Source of the DNA: Nocardioides sp. CER19
GTDB taxonomy: Bacteria; Actinomycetota; Actinomycetes; Propionibacteriales; Nocardioidaceae
DNA: 64,000 nt
Assembly: GCF_029846275.1 (NCBI RefSeq)
Contig: NZ_JARVWS010000003.1
Location: forward strand, 558,001-622,000
Direction of reading: 5' to 3'
Made by a program: the position numbers and the translations under genes. Positions 7,997 to 17,335 of this stretch are shown here, piece by piece. The stretch's first letter is position 1. Each line of letters opens with the position of its first letter. Below the pieces are notes generated by a model. That model did not search any database and had not been told where the DNA came from. It worked only from the letters and a program-made list of their open reading frames with translations.

Positions 7997-8695
7997 GTGA
8001 GCCAGCGGAAACGAGGAAGAGATCAGACATTGAGCGACCACGAACCTTATGGAACGGGAGTTGTCGGCAGGCGCCGACGCGACCCCACGCGGCGGCGCCG
8101 AGAGATCGTTGACGCGGCCGCTGAGATCGTCGCAGAGGTGGGCGCGGCGTCGCTCACGCACCGGCAGGTCGCAGCGCGTGCTGGTGTGCCACTGGGGTCG
8201 ACGACCCAATACTTCGCGACCTTGGATGCACTGCGAGCTGCCGCTCTGGAACGACTGGCCGATGAGGTTCAGCTCTACGTCGATGAAGTGGTCGGGGTCA
8301 TGAATGCGGCCGCTCAGCTCGACGATGGGATCGAGGCGCTCGGCCGCGGACTCCACGAGTACCTCAGCGATGCGCAATGGGTGCGCGCGGACGCGATGCT
8401 TTCAGCAGCGTCAGTCGTCGACCCCCAGGTCCGACCACTGACCGACGCATGGTTCAGCGGACTCGCAGCGGCGCTAACGCCCCACCTAGGTGCTGCCGCA
8501 ACAGAACGTGTCGCGATCTTCATCGGCGGCGCAGCTTGGCACACCGCTCTGAACGACGGCCCGCCGCCGGTGGAAACGGTGATCACTTCTCTACGCGCCT
8601 TGCTCGAACCGGAACGCATTACGACTACGGCCGATGGGCCCCACAAGCGCCACGAAACTGAGCCGAACGGGCAGCGCGACAAGGACAGCCGATGA
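7997..8695 (+). CDS. TetR-family transcriptional regulator
   Basis: The protein has 232 residues. The TetR N-terminal DNA-binding domain spans about 30-80 (RRRREIVDAAAEIVAEVGAASL, then THRQVAARAGVPLGSTTQYFATLDALRAAALERL); the rest is the variable ligand domain. The GTG start follows the large palindrome at 7960-7985 almost directly, so autoregulation is likely. The stop overlaps the first ATG of a decayed MFS pump by four bases (8692-8695): the original job was probably to control that pump. It may now act on the divergent MprF-like gene. The ligand is unknown. Confidence 0.88.
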   Translation: MSQRKRGRDQTLSDHEPYGTGVVGRRRRDPTRRRREIVDAAAEIVAEVGAASLTHRQVAARAGVPLGSTTQYFATLDALRAAALERLADEVQLYVDEVVGVMNAAAQLDDGIEALGRGLHEYLSDAQWVRADAMLSAASVVDPQVRPLTDAWFSGLAAALTPHLGAAATERVAIFIGGAAWHTALNDGPPPVETVITSLRALLEPERITTTADGPHKRHETEPNGQRDKDSR

Positions 8696-9256
8696 CGGCC
8701 GTAGAAGACGTCGCGCCGTCGTGGGTGCCATGCCCCGTCACCGAAGGTGGGATGGCCGGCGAGGTTGCTCCGCTCAGCTTGCTGGGGCTCGCGACGGACT
8801 CAACGATCCTCGACACCGCCATTCCCGGCTCGGCCTAGAGCCTCCACCCCGCGGCGAACTAGGTGCTTTGGATCGTTGACAGCGACTCCCTTGTCCTAAC
8901 CGGTGTGTTGGTGTCCGTAAGTGCCCTCCTCGACAGGTGGGGACGCAAGCGGCTGCTAATCGGCGGCTACGGCGTGTTCGCCGTTGCCTCGGCCACGGCA
9001 ATGGTGGCCGACTCGGCCGGGCTGTCGTTGCGCTCCGCTCTTTCCTGGGCCTAGGCGGCCACGAACATGCCGCCGACCCTGTCGATGCTGCGCAGGTGTT
9101 CAGCGATCCGAAGGAGCGGGCGATCGCCCTGGCTCTGTGGACCTCCGTCGCCGGGATCGGTGCCGGTCCCGTGGTGGACGGCGCCCTCTCTGAGTTGTTC
9201 TCGTGGCGTTCCGGCTTCATGGTCAATGCGCCGTTGGCGCCACCGGATTGGCACGG
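8692..9256 (+). pseudogene. Decayed MFS drug-efflux transporter (DHA2 type)
   Basis: Remnants of the N-terminal third of a DHA2-type (QacA-like) proton-driven pump. Reading from ATG 8692, recognisable pieces are SLLGLATDSTILDTAIP, then two in-frame stops, then VLWIVDSDSLVLTG and LLDRWGRKRLLIGG (the conserved loop 2-3 motif), a stop near 9054, then a shifted frame with FSDPKERAIALALWTSVAGIGAG and FSWRSGFMVNAPLA. Sequence similarity ends at about 9250, so roughly two thirds of the gene is missing. It was coupled to the TetR gene by an ATGA overlap. It cannot make a working transporter. Confidence 0.85.
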
Positions 9257-9262
9257 GTCAAC

Positions 9263-12115
9263 TCACTCCGCGACCCTCTGAAACGGGACGGCACTGCCAC
9301 CCTGGGTGTGCAGCAACCTGCGCAGGACATAGGGCGTGATCCCGCCGTGCCGGTAGTAGTCGAGGTCACGCGCGGTGTCGAGGCGGACGGTCATATGGAA
9401 GCACTTGTCGTCGGCGTGGACCCGCACCGCGGCCGGAAGCGAGCCGGGCTCAACGTCGGCCAGTCCGGTGATGCTGATGGTCTCCGTGCCGGTGAGCCCA
9501 TGCGACGCGGCCGAGTCTCCAGGCAGGAACTGGAGCGGGAGGATTCCCATGCCGATGAGGTTGGACCGGTGGATGCGCTCGAAGGACTCGGCGAGGACGG
9601 CGCGTACGCCGAGCAACGCCGGCCCCTTGGCGGCCCAGTCGCGCGAGGACCCAGTGCCGTACTCCTTACCGGCGACGACGATGAGCGGGACGTCGGCATC
9701 TCGGTACACGCTGGCGGCGTCGAAGATCGTCTCGGTCTGCCCATTGATGAGGTTGCGGGTCCAGCCGCCTTCCCTGCCTGGCACGAGCTGGTTGCGGAGC
9801 CGTACGTTGGCGAAGGTTCCGCGCATCATCACCTCGTGGTTGCCGCGACGCGAGGCGTACGTGTTGAGCTGGAATCGTTCGACACCGAGCTCGGTCAGGT
9901 ACCGGCCGGCCGGGGTGTGAGCAGGGATCGCGCCCGCCGGTGAGACGTGGTCGGTGGTGACCGAGTCACCGAGCTTGACGAGGACGCGGGCGCCGACGAT
10001 GTCACGAAGGGGCATGACGTCGCGGCTCATTCCGTCGAGGTAGGGAGGCCTACGCAGATAGGTGGAGGCGTCGTCCCAGGCGAAGGTGTCACCGCCGGGT
10101 GGCCTCAGTTCCTGCCAGCGTCGGTCGCCGGTGAAGACGTCCGCGTAGGCGCGTTGGAACATGCCGGCGTCGACGGTGCTGTCGATAGTGGCCTGCACCT
10201 CGTGCGGTTCGGGCCAGATGTCGGCCAGCATCACCGGCGCGCCCGTGGCATCGGTACCGAGTGGTTCGTGAACCAGGTCGATGTCCATGGTTCCGGCGAT
10301 CGCATAGGCGACGACCAGCGGCGGTGAGGCCAGGTAATTCATGCGGACGTCGGGGTTGATGCGGCCGTCAAAGTTGCGGTTGCCCGACAGGACCGAGACG
10401 ACGGCGACGTCGTGCTGGTCGACCGCGTCGCTCACCTCGGGGATCAGCGGCCCGGAGGCGCCGATGCAGGTCATGCAGCCGAAGCCGGCCAGGTGGAAGC
10501 CCAGCTGCTCGAGATGAGGGGTGAGTCCGGCGTCGTCGAGGTAGTCGGTGACGACCTTCGAGCCGGGCGAGAGGCTGGTCTTGACCCACGGCTTGCTGCG
10601 CAGCCCGCGTGCGACGGCATTGCGGGCGAGCAGGCCGGCGGCGACCATCACGCTGGGGTTGGATGTGTTTGTACACGAGGTGATGGCGGCGATCGCCACG
10701 TGCCCATGGTCGAAGGCAACTTCCTCGCCATCGAGCGTGATCGACACGTCAACATTCGGCCGCGGCACGTGCTGCCCGACGTATGCGAGCCGCGTTGGAA
10801 TCACCGTCACGGACGTGTCTTCGGGCGCGTCGTGGTGGATGGCCGGGGCGTCGCTGGCGGGGAAGGACTCCGCGGATGCTTCGTCGGCGGCCGTGCGGAT
10901 GCCGTCGTCGCCGTCCACGCCGAGGATGTCCGGAAGGACACGGCGGAAGTCGGCGCGTGCCTCTGTGAGCAGCACCCGGTCCTGGGGTCGCCGCGGCCCG
11001 GCGAGCGACGGGACGACAGTCGCCAGGTCGAGGGAGAGGTGCTCGCTGTACCGGGCGCGGTGGGCGGGGTCGTGCCACAGCCCCTGGTGGCGCGCGTAGG
11101 CCTCGATCAGGCGGACCTGGTCCTCGGGCCGGCCGGTGAAGCGGAGGTAGCGGATGGTCTCCTCATCGATCGGGAAGTAGGCGCACGTGGACCCGAACTC
11201 GGGGCTCATGTTTGAGATCGTCAGCCGGTCAGGAAGCGTGGTCGCGGTGACGCCGGGACCGTAGAACTCGACGAACTTACCCACGACGCCGTGGCGCCGC
11301 ATGAGTTCGGTGATGGTGAGAACGAGGTCGGTTGCGGTAGTCCCCTCCGGCAGGGTGCCGGAAAGCTCGACCCCCACCACGGGCGGCAGCAGCATGGAGA
11401 GGGACTCCCCCAGCATGACGGCCTCGGCCTCGATGCCGCCGATGCCCCAGGCGAGGACGCCGAGCCCGTTGACCATGGTGGTGTGGGAATCGGTGCCCAG
11501 GCAGATGTCGGGGAACGCCCATCCCTCCTGTGCCTCGACGACGCGGGAGAGGTACTCGGAGTTGACCTGGTGCATGATGCCGGTCCCCGGCGGGACGACG
11601 GCGAAGTCCTTGAGGTTCTGTTGTCCCCACTTGAGGAACCGGTACCGCTCGGCGTTGCGGTTGTACTCGATCTCGACGTTTCGTTCGAAGGCGTCGTGGC
11701 TGCCGAAGACATCGACGATCACGGAGTGGTCGATGACCAACTCGGCGGGGATCAGCGGGTTGACCAACGCCGGATCGGCGCCGAGCTCGACCATGGCGTG
11801 CCGCATGGCGGCCAGGTCGACGACGGTCGGGACGCCGTTGGTGTCGTGAAGGAACACTCGTGAGGCGCTGAGGTCGAGGGACCTGGTGTGGTCCGGGCCG
11901 GCGCTCCAGTCGAGCAGCAGTTGGACCTGGTCGGCGGTGACCCGCTCGCCGTCCTCGTGGCGCAGCAGGTTCTCCAGGACGACGCGGAGGCTGTAGGGCA
12001 ACGCCGCGGTGTCGAGCCGGGACAGGTCGTGGATGCGGTAGCTCCGGCCGTCGACCTCCAGCTCCGCCTCGGTGTGGAAGGTGTTGTCGGCCCGGATCTG
12101 CGAGGGACGGGTCAT
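9263..12115 (-). CDS. acnA: Aconitate hydratase family protein (AcnA type)
   Basis: The protein has 950 residues, close to the full AcnA length. [4Fe-4S] ligands are visible as ITSCTNTSNP and GFGCMTCIGASGPL; substrate-binding blocks include CLGTDSHTTMVNGLGVLAWGIGGIEAEAVMLG and KEYGTGSSRDWAAKG in the swivel domain. The family interconverts citrate and isocitrate. Its ATG overlaps the stop of the preceding small gene by four bases, and it ends a sugar-acid operon. That raises the chance that it is a second aconitase, or hydrates a related tricarboxylate or hydroxy acid in this pathway, rather than the main TCA enzyme. An acidic-to-neutral insert around DEASAESFPASDAPAIHHDAP is typical of actinobacterial AcnA. 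Confidence 0.88.
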   Translation of the reverse strand: MTRPSQIRADNTFHTEAELEVDGRSYRIHDLSRLDTAALPYSLRVVLENLLRHEDGERVTADQVQLLLDWSAGPDHTRSLDLSASRVFLHDTNGVPTVVDLAAMRHAMVELGADPALVNPLIPAELVIDHSVIVDVFGSHDAFERNVEIEYNRNAERYRFLKWGQQNLKDFAVVPPGTGIMHQVNSEYLSRVVEAQEGWAFPDICLGTDSHTTMVNGLGVLAWGIGGIEAEAVMLGESLSMLLPPVVGVELSGTLPEGTTATDLVLTITELMRRHGVVGKFVEFYGPGVTATTLPDRLTISNMSPEFGSTCAYFPIDEETIRYLRFTGRPEDQVRLIEAYARHQGLWHDPAHRARYSEHLSLDLATVVPSLAGPRRPQDRVLLTEARADFRRVLPDILGVDGDDGIRTAADEASAESFPASDAPAIHHDAPEDTSVTVIPTRLAYVGQHVPRPNVDVSITLDGEEVAFDHGHVAIAAITSCTNTSNPSVMVAAGLLARNAVARGLRSKPWVKTSLSPGSKVVTDYLDDAGLTPHLEQLGFHLAGFGCMTCIGASGPLIPEVSDAVDQHDVAVVSVLSGNRNFDGRINPDVRMNYLASPPLVVAYAIAGTMDIDLVHEPLGTDATGAPVMLADIWPEPHEVQATIDSTVDAGMFQRAYADVFTGDRRWQELRPPGGDTFAWDDASTYLRRPPYLDGMSRDVMPLRDIVGARVLVKLGDSVTTDHVSPAGAIPAHTPAGRYLTELGVERFQLNTYASRRGNHEVMMRGTFANVRLRNQLVPGREGGWTRNLINGQTETIFDAASVYRDADVPLIVVAGKEYGTGSSRDWAAKGPALLGVRAVLAESFERIHRSNLIGMGILPLQFLPGDSAASHGLTGTETISITGLADVEPGSLPAAVRVHADDKCFHMTVRLDTARDLDYYRHGGITPYVLRRLLHTQGGSAVPFQRVAE

Positions 12116-12447
12116 GAGCGGTCGACCGTCTCGGCCTCGAGGATGTCGGCCGGGAAGGCCGGCTCCAGGTAGGTGTTGACCTGCGTGCCGGCGCGCACGC
12201 AGCGCGCCGATGCCTCACGCCACGCGACGTAGTGCGGGGCTGAGCGATGAGCGACGTAGAAGGCGTCGGCGTCGGTGTAGATCTCGTAGAACATGAAATG
12301 GTGGGGGTCCTCGACGCTGCGGTGGACGTCGAAGCGCAGGCAGCCGGGCTCGTCGCGGAGGGTCGCGTGCGCATTGATTTCGATGGCGGCAAGGAACTCC
12401 TCGAGGCGGGTCTCCGCGACGTCCAGGTTGACGATGACGACGAACAT
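12112..12447 (-). CDS. Antibiotic biosynthesis monooxygenase (ABM) fold protein
   Basis: A 111-residue single-domain protein with the dimeric alpha-beta barrel pattern of ABM/quinol monooxygenases: FVVIVNLDVAETRLEEFLAAI, then ATLRDEPGCLRFDVHRSVEDPHHFMFYEIYTDADAFYVAHRSAPHYVAW. Members act on quinols or aldehyde-type signals (YgiN, LsrG) or have no catalysis. It is coupled on both sides: its ATG overlaps the Ldh stop by one base (TGATG) and its stop overlaps the aconitase start by four. Its role in the pathway is unknown; LsrG-like isomerisation of a phosphorylated keto sugar is one possibility (inference). Confidence 0.8.
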   Translation of the reverse strand: MFVVIVNLDVAETRLEEFLAAIEINAHATLRDEPGCLRFDVHRSVEDPHHFMFYEIYTDADAFYVAHRSAPHYVAWREASARCVRAGTQVNTYLEPAFPADILEAETVDRS

Positions 12448-13511
12448 CAGCCGACCGCCGTCCCGGTGTGGCCGGTCAACTCGTCGAAGGAGAGCCCGCA
12501 GGAGTCGCCGAGCTCGCGGAGATCGCTGAGCGTCTGCGCAGGGAGGTCGACCCCACGAAGGCGACCTGCCCGCTCGGCGCGTGCCTCGATCTCGCCGGGG
12601 TAGAAGATCTCCCTCGTCCCGTCGGCCAGGGGCACAGACTTGGTCGTCTGGATCAGGTCCTCCATGCGGACAGCGAACTGCTCGGCGGGGAGGAACGCGT
12701 CGACTCGCAGCGCGAGTACGAGGTGCCCGCAGTTGCTCTGCTGGTCGGGGACGTAGGGGCCGACGACCTGCTCGGCGTACCCGGAGCCGGTGAGCACACC
12801 GGAGAGGACGTCCATGATGAAAGAGATGCCGTAGCCCTTGTGACCGCCCATCGGAGCGAGCAAGCCGTGAACGGCGACCTTCGGGTCAGTGGTGGGGACG
12901 CCGTTCTCGTCGATCGCCCAAGTGTCGGGGATCGGCTCACCGCGCTGGGCGGCGGCGTAGATCTTCCCGCGCGCGACCCCGGTGTTGGCGATGTCGAGGA
13001 CGACCGGGTCACGAGTCCCGGCAGGCGCGGCGACCGACCAGGGGTTGGCTCCGACCGTCTTGCGGGTGCCGCCCCAGGGCGCCATGGCCGGGCTGCCGTT
13101 GGTGGTGAGGATGCCGACGCAGCCGGCCTGCGCCATGCGCCGGGTCCAGTAGGCGGCGGTGCCGAAGTGGTTGCTGTTGCGGACCGCGACGACCCCCACC
13201 CCGTGCTCTTCCGCCCTCGCGACCGCTTCGGTGCAGGCACGGTCGGTGACGACCTGGCCGACGCCTTGATGGGCGTCCATCACGGCCAGTGCGCCGATGT
13301 CGACGACGAGCTCGGGGGCGGTGATCGGCTGCATCACCCCGGAGCGGAGCCTGGCGACGTACCAGGGCAGCCGGAGCATCCCGTGCGACGGGTGTCCACA
13401 GAGGTCGGCCGTGACGAGGCTGTCGGCGACGAGGTGGGCGTCGTCGGCGGGGACGTCGAGCGAGGTGAGTACCTCGGCTCCGAAGTCCGTGAGCTGGCCG
13501 GCGTCGATCAC
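12447..13511 (-). CDS. Ldh-family (malate/L-lactate/ureidoglycolate-type) dehydrogenase
   Basis: 354 residues from GTG 13511, which overlaps the OtnC stop (GTGA). The open frame runs 58 codons further upstream, but that part is the wrong frame of the aldolase gene. Family marks: GHPSHGMLRLPWYVARL with the catalytic His, NSNHFGTAAYWTRRMAQAGCVGILTTNGSPAMAPWGGTRKTVGANPWSVAAP, and APMGGHKGYGISFIMDVLSGVLTG. Family members oxidise 2-hydroxy acids with NAD(P). In this operon a likely job is oxidising a C4 sugar acid (threonate, erythronate or tartrate) at C2; that assignment is inference. Confidence 0.85.
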   Translation of the reverse strand: MIDAGQLTDFGAEVLTSLDVPADDAHLVADSLVTADLCGHPSHGMLRLPWYVARLRSGVMQPITAPELVVDIGALAVMDAHQGVGQVVTDRACTEAVARAEEHGVGVVAVRNSNHFGTAAYWTRRMAQAGCVGILTTNGSPAMAPWGGTRKTVGANPWSVAAPAGTRDPVVLDIANTGVARGKIYAAAQRGEPIPDTWAIDENGVPTTDPKVAVHGLLAPMGGHKGYGISFIMDVLSGVLTGSGYAEQVVGPYVPDQQSNCGHLVLALRVDAFLPAEQFAVRMEDLIQTTKSVPLADGTREIFYPGEIEARAERAGRLRGVDLPAQTLSDLRELGDSCGLSFDELTGHTGTAVG

Positions 13512-14185
13512 GCGGGGTACCTCCGGTTCAGGTCGGCCACCTGCTCCTTGTCGAGCGGGCGGGTGTGGTGGTCGCGCAACATCAGGAAGAGCCGGGCGGT
13601 CTCCTCGAGCTCCTCGGCCGCGTCTGCTGCGGCGGCGAGATCGGCCCCGGCCACCACGGAGCCATGGTTGGCGAGCAGGAAGCAACGGTGGTCGGCCGCG
13701 GTGGCCTCGGCCAGCGACTCCAGCGACTCATCGCCCGGCGCGTGGTACGGCAGCAGCGGAAGCTTGCCGACGCGCATGACGTAGTAGGCGGTTAGCGGCG
13801 GCATCACGTCATCGTCATCGAGGCCCGCGAGGCAGGAGACGGCGACGGCGTGGGTGCTGTGCAGGTGGACCACAGCTCCGGCACCTGGCCGTGCGCGGTA
13901 GACGGCGGCGTGGAGGAAGGCCTCCTTGCTCGGCTTGGCGCCGTCGAGGTGCTGACCCTCGAGGTCGATGACGGAGAGCTTGTCGGCGTCGAGGGCGCCG
14001 AGGCTGACCCCCGTCGGGGTCACGATGATCCGGTCGCTGACCCGGACGCTGAGGTTGCCCGTACGCCCGAACGTGAGCGTGCGCTCGAAGAGCGAGGCTC
14101 CGAGCCGGACGATGTCGTCACGGACGGTGGCAGTGCTCGCCGCGGTGTCCGCGCCAAGCGGTGCCTTCAGAGGGGTCGTGGTCAC
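13508..14185 (-). CDS. otnC: Class II aldolase family, 3-oxo-tetronate 4-phosphate decarboxylase (OtnC)
   Basis: 225 residues from GTG 14185, which overlaps the otnK stop (GTGA). The class II aldolase fold shows GNLSVRVSDRIIVTPTG, the metal-site VVHLHSTHAVAVS (HxH), a second His in FLLANHGSVVAG, and E in KPSKEAFLHAAVY. Directly after an OtnK homologue the expected reaction is decarboxylation of 3-oxo-tetronate 4-phosphate to dihydroxyacetone phosphate, feeding glycolysis. Four-base overlaps on both sides show translational coupling with the kinase and the dehydrogenase. Confidence 0.85.
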   Translation of the reverse strand: MTTTPLKAPLGADTAASTATVRDDIVRLGASLFERTLTFGRTGNLSVRVSDRIIVTPTGVSLGALDADKLSVIDLEGQHLDGAKPSKEAFLHAAVYRARPGAGAVVHLHSTHAVAVSCLAGLDDDDVMPPLTAYYVMRVGKLPLLPYHAPGDESLESLAEATAADHRCFLLANHGSVVAGADLAAAADAAEELEETARLFLMLRDHHTRPLDKEQVADLNRRYPA

Positions 14186-15453
14186 AGGTGCTCCTTCGTG
14201 GCTCGTACGAGCAGGTCGTGGCTGCCGAAGTTCCCGGACTTCAACAGAAGGGCGATGGGGCCTGTCGCGGTAGGTGCGAGGCACCACGGCACGCCGCGGT
14301 CCGCCTCACCTGCGACCTCGACCATCGATACGCCGAGGGCCCGGACCACGGCGCCGGACGTCTCACCGCCGGCCACCACGATCCGGCGTGCTCCTAGATC
14401 GACGGCCGTCCGGGCCAGCTGTGCGAGGGTGTGCTCGAGGTGCTCGGCCGTCGCGGGTCCCATGGCCGCCACCGCCGCCTCCCGCTCCTCCGGCCCTGCT
14501 GTCGAGTAGATGAGCACGGGGCCACGCCCCCAGTTCTCCGACAACCACTCCGCGGCTCGTTTCAGCATCGTGCGCGGGTCAGGAGTGACGGCCGGTTCCA
14601 GTCGGTAGGACCGGAACATGGTGGCTGCGACGGCGACCTGCTCATGGGTCGCTGCGGAGCACGAGCCGGCCACCACCAGTGTCTGCTCGCCCGGTGGGAG
14701 CTCGTGAACGGGCCGGCCACTGTCACCCGCCCCTTGGCGTGCTAGCGCCGCACCGAGCGCGCCCGCCAGGCCAGCTCCCCCGGTCCACAGTCGCAGGCGG
14801 GCCGCGTGCAGCGTGCCGTCGACGATCTCGTGCAGGTCGTCCTCCGTCACGGCGTCGCAGACGACGTAGCGGGTCTGGTCCCGCTGTAGCTCGGCGATCC
14901 GGCCAGCAACCTCGTCGGCGCCACGGCGGATGACCGGCAGGGTGAGGCGATCGACCGCACCGTCGGTCTGCTTGCTGAGGAGCACTGCGATGCGCGAGTC
15001 GCGCATCGGGGTGAGCGGATGGTGCCGCATGGGTGAGTCGGCGAGGAGCTGGTCGTGGACGAACAGGTGGCCTAGATACGTAGTGCGGCCGTGCTCGGGC
15101 GAGGCCGGGCAGACGAGGGCGATCTGCTCCCCCAGCGCTCGTAGCAGGGCATCGCCGACGGGGCCGATGTTGCCCTCCTCGGTCGAGTCAAAGGTGGAGC
15201 AGTACTTGAAGTAGACCCGGTCGACATGTCGGTCCTGCAACCACGACAACGCGTCGAGGGAGTGACGGACCGCTTCGGCCGCGGGGATGGTGCGGGTCTT
15301 GAGGGCGATGACGACGGCGTCGGTGTCTGGAGTCGCTGTGGCCTCGTGCGGCACGTCGAAGAGCAACGTGACGCTCAGCCCGCTGCGGCGGAGCGCGGCC
15401 GCGACGTCCGTGCCACCGGTGAAGTCGTCGGCGATGCAGCCGAGGGCGATCAC
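14182..15453 (-). CDS. otnK: Four-carbon acid sugar kinase, 3-oxo-tetronate kinase (OtnK)
   Basis: 423 residues. The N-terminal DUF1537 domain begins IALGCIADDFTGGTDVAAALRRSGLSVTLLF and contains YFKYCSTFDSTEEGNIGPV; the C-terminal nucleotide-binding part has LVVAGSCSAATHEQV and RRIVVAGGETSGAVVRALGV. The family phosphorylates 3-oxo- or 2-oxo-tetronates made from D/L-erythronate and threonate. Pairing with the decarboxylase gene directly downstream supports OtnK rather than DtnK/DenK. Start overlaps the racemase-like stop by four bases. Confidence 0.87.
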   Translation of the reverse strand: MIALGCIADDFTGGTDVAAALRRSGLSVTLLFDVPHEATATPDTDAVVIALKTRTIPAAEAVRHSLDALSWLQDRHVDRVYFKYCSTFDSTEEGNIGPVGDALLRALGEQIALVCPASPEHGRTTYLGHLFVHDQLLADSPMRHHPLTPMRDSRIAVLLSKQTDGAVDRLTLPVIRRGADEVAGRIAELQRDQTRYVVCDAVTEDDLHEIVDGTLHAARLRLWTGGAGLAGALGAALARQGAGDSGRPVHELPPGEQTLVVAGSCSAATHEQVAVAATMFRSYRLEPAVTPDPRTMLKRAAEWLSENWGRGPVLIYSTAGPEEREAAVAAMGPATAEHLEHTLAQLARTAVDLGARRIVVAGGETSGAVVRALGVSMVEVAGEADRGVPWCLAPTATGPIALLLKSGNFGSHDLLVRATKEHL

Positions 15454-16118
15454 GCGGGCTTCCCCGCCAGCTCGCGCGCCAACTTGCTGGCGGCCAGGTG
15501 TGGGCCGCTGAGGACCGGGACGCCGAGCTGCTCGGAGACCGCGGCGGCCACGGGTGAGAGCGAGTACTGGGCGAGCATGACGACGTCGACGGGCTCGACC
15601 GTTCCGACAGCGTCCACGAGTGATCGTGCCAACCTCGCGTGGTCGCCCGCCAGGGACGCCGCGCGGGCATCGTCGGCGATCGCCGAATCGATGGTCGGCG
15701 ACTGACCTACCTTCGTCAGCGAGGCAGTCAGGCGCGCTGTGCTGTCAACAGCTGCGGGGGGCAGCGAGGCGAGGACGAGGACCCGCTTCGGTGCGAGCCT
15801 GGCGACCTCGTCGAAGGCGCCCTGGTCGGAGGTGAGCACGGGCACCGGCTGGCTGGCGCGGCTGGCGACCGGGCCGAACATCGAGCACGCCAGCTGGACT
15901 GCGTCAGCGTCCGCGTCGACGGCGTACTGGATGAGCCGGTCCATGCGGGCGGCGAGGGTCTCGTTCAGCCCACCAGCGGCCGCCGCATCCCGATCGAGCC
16001 GGTCATCGAGGATGTGCCACAGGTTCGCGTCGGGGAAGCGCTGCGCGAAGGCAGCGGCGACCGGCGGCATGCTGGCCGGGGTGGCGTGGATCAGAGCGAC
16101 GACCGGTGCGGTGCTCAT
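15450..16118 (-). CDS. Aspartate/glutamate racemase-superfamily protein
   Basis: 222 residues. Superfamily features are ALIHATPASMPPVAAAF at the N terminus, the first active-site Cys in AVQLACSMFGPVA, and the C-terminal VDVVMLAQYSLSPVAAAVSEQLGVPVL. The second Cys of true racemases is replaced by Gln/Tyr in AQYS, so two-base amino-acid racemisation is doubtful. Other members are maleate isomerases and arylmalonate decarboxylases. It sits just before otnK in the operon, where a sugar-acid isomerase (the OtnI or DenI job) would be needed; that function is inference from position. Confidence 0.75.
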   Translation of the reverse strand: MSTAPVVALIHATPASMPPVAAAFAQRFPDANLWHILDDRLDRDAAAAGGLNETLAARMDRLIQYAVDADADAVQLACSMFGPVASRASQPVPVLTSDQGAFDEVARLAPKRVLVLASLPPAAVDSTARLTASLTKVGQSPTIDSAIADDARAASLAGDHARLARSLVDAVGTVEPVDVVMLAQYSLSPVAAAVSEQLGVPVLSGPHLAASKLARELAGKPA

Positions 16119-16202
16119 GGGGCGAGCTCCTGTCTGTTGAGCGTTGAGGGGTGGGAGGCGCCGTTCCCGGCCACCCCCGCCGGTGACCGGGAACGGCGAT
16201 CC

Positions 16203-17291
16203 TCAGGCCGCCTGGATGGCCGCGACCACGGCGTCGGTGAACGCGCTGCAGCTCGCCGTGCCGCCGAGGTCCCGCGTGCGGGTGCCGCCCACCACCGTCT
16301 CGGTGACGGCGGCGTCGATCCGACGTGCGGCGTCGGCCAGGCGCGGATCGTCGTGCTTGCCACTCAGCCAGTCGAGCAGCATCGCGCTGGACAGGTTCAT
16401 AGCGATCGGGTTCGCGACGTCCCGCCCGGCGATGTCGGGCGCCGACCCGTGCGACGCCTGCGCCATCGCGTGTGTGTCGGAGGAGTTGACCGAGGGCGCG
16501 ATGCCCAGCGAGCCGGCGATCTCGCCTGCTAGGTCGGAGAGGATGTCGCCGAACATGTTCTCCGTCACGATGACGTCGAAGTCGTTCGCGCGGCGGACCA
16601 GGTGGACGGTCATCGCGTCGATGTGGAAGTCGTCGACCTCGACCTGCGGGTACTGCTCGGCGACCTCCCGGCACACGTCACGGAAGAGCCCGGTGGTCAT
16701 CTTGAGCACGTTGGCCTTGTGCACAATGGTGACCTTGTTGCGGCGCCGTGTGGCGAGCTGGAACGCCGAGTGCGCGATCCGCTCGGTCGCCGCGCGGGTG
16801 ATGATGCCGTGCATGATCGCGACGTCGGCGGTCGGCATCATCTCGCCGGTGCCGCGGTAGGTGTTGCGGTCGGCGTAGAAGCCCTCGGTGTTCTCGCGGG
16901 CGATGACGAGGTCGGTGCCGTCGACGACGGCGTTGCCGCCCGGGAACGCCTTGGCCGGACGGATGTTGGCGTAGAGCCCGAACTGCTTGCGGATGGTGCC
17001 GGAGGGATTGAGCTGCGACTTGTAGGGCTCGGGGTAGGCGGCGCTGTCGTGCGGGCCGAGCAGCCAGCCGTCGAGGTCGTCGAGCGCCTTGAGCGTGATC
17101 TCCGGGGTGTGGGAACCGTACTCGTCGATGGCGGAGAACCCGAGCGGGAGCTCTCGCCACTCGATGGGGCTCACCCCGGCGGCGGCGATTGCGGCGTCGA
17201 CGATCTTCACCGACGAGGGCACGATCTCGGGTCCGATCCCGTCGCCGTGCAGGACGCCGAGTCGGTAGGTGCGGTGGTCAGTGGTGGTCAC
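16203..17291 (-). CDS. Tartrate/isopropylmalate-type decarboxylating dehydrogenase
   Basis: 362 residues of the isocitrate/isopropylmalate dehydrogenase family: GVLHGDGIGPEIV, ENTEGFYADRN, KANVLKMTTGLFRDV, TENMFGDILSDLAGEIAGSLGIAPSVN and HGSAPDIAGRDVANPIA with the NAD-binding His and Asp. The family performs metal- and NAD-dependent oxidation, often with decarboxylation, of 2-hydroxy diacids. Context with sugar-acid kinase and aldolase favours tartrate or a related C4/C5 substrate over leucine synthesis, and no leu genes are nearby. It is followed by an 84-base gap before the racemase-like gene and preceded by the transporter genes, on the same strand. Confidence 0.85.
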   Translation of the reverse strand: MTTTDHRTYRLGVLHGDGIGPEIVPSSVKIVDAAIAAAGVSPIEWRELPLGFSAIDEYGSHTPEITLKALDDLDGWLLGPHDSAAYPEPYKSQLNPSGTIRKQFGLYANIRPAKAFPGGNAVVDGTDLVIARENTEGFYADRNTYRGTGEMMPTADVAIMHGIITRAATERIAHSAFQLATRRRNKVTIVHKANVLKMTTGLFRDVCREVAEQYPQVEVDDFHIDAMTVHLVRRANDFDVIVTENMFGDILSDLAGEIAGSLGIAPSVNSSDTHAMAQASHGSAPDIAGRDVANPIAMNLSSAMLLDWLSGKHDDPRLADAARRIDAAVTETVVGGTRTRDLGGTASCSAFTDAVVAAIQAA

Positions 17292-17335
17292 GGTGGTGGC
17301 CTTTCGATCCGGGAGGAGAAGGAGTGGGTGGCACG

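Noticed and set aside
13512..13685. 58-codon N-terminal extension of the Ldh-family gene
   Set aside because: This part is an alternative frame of otnC; the GTG at 13511 overlaps the otnC stop and fits the family start.
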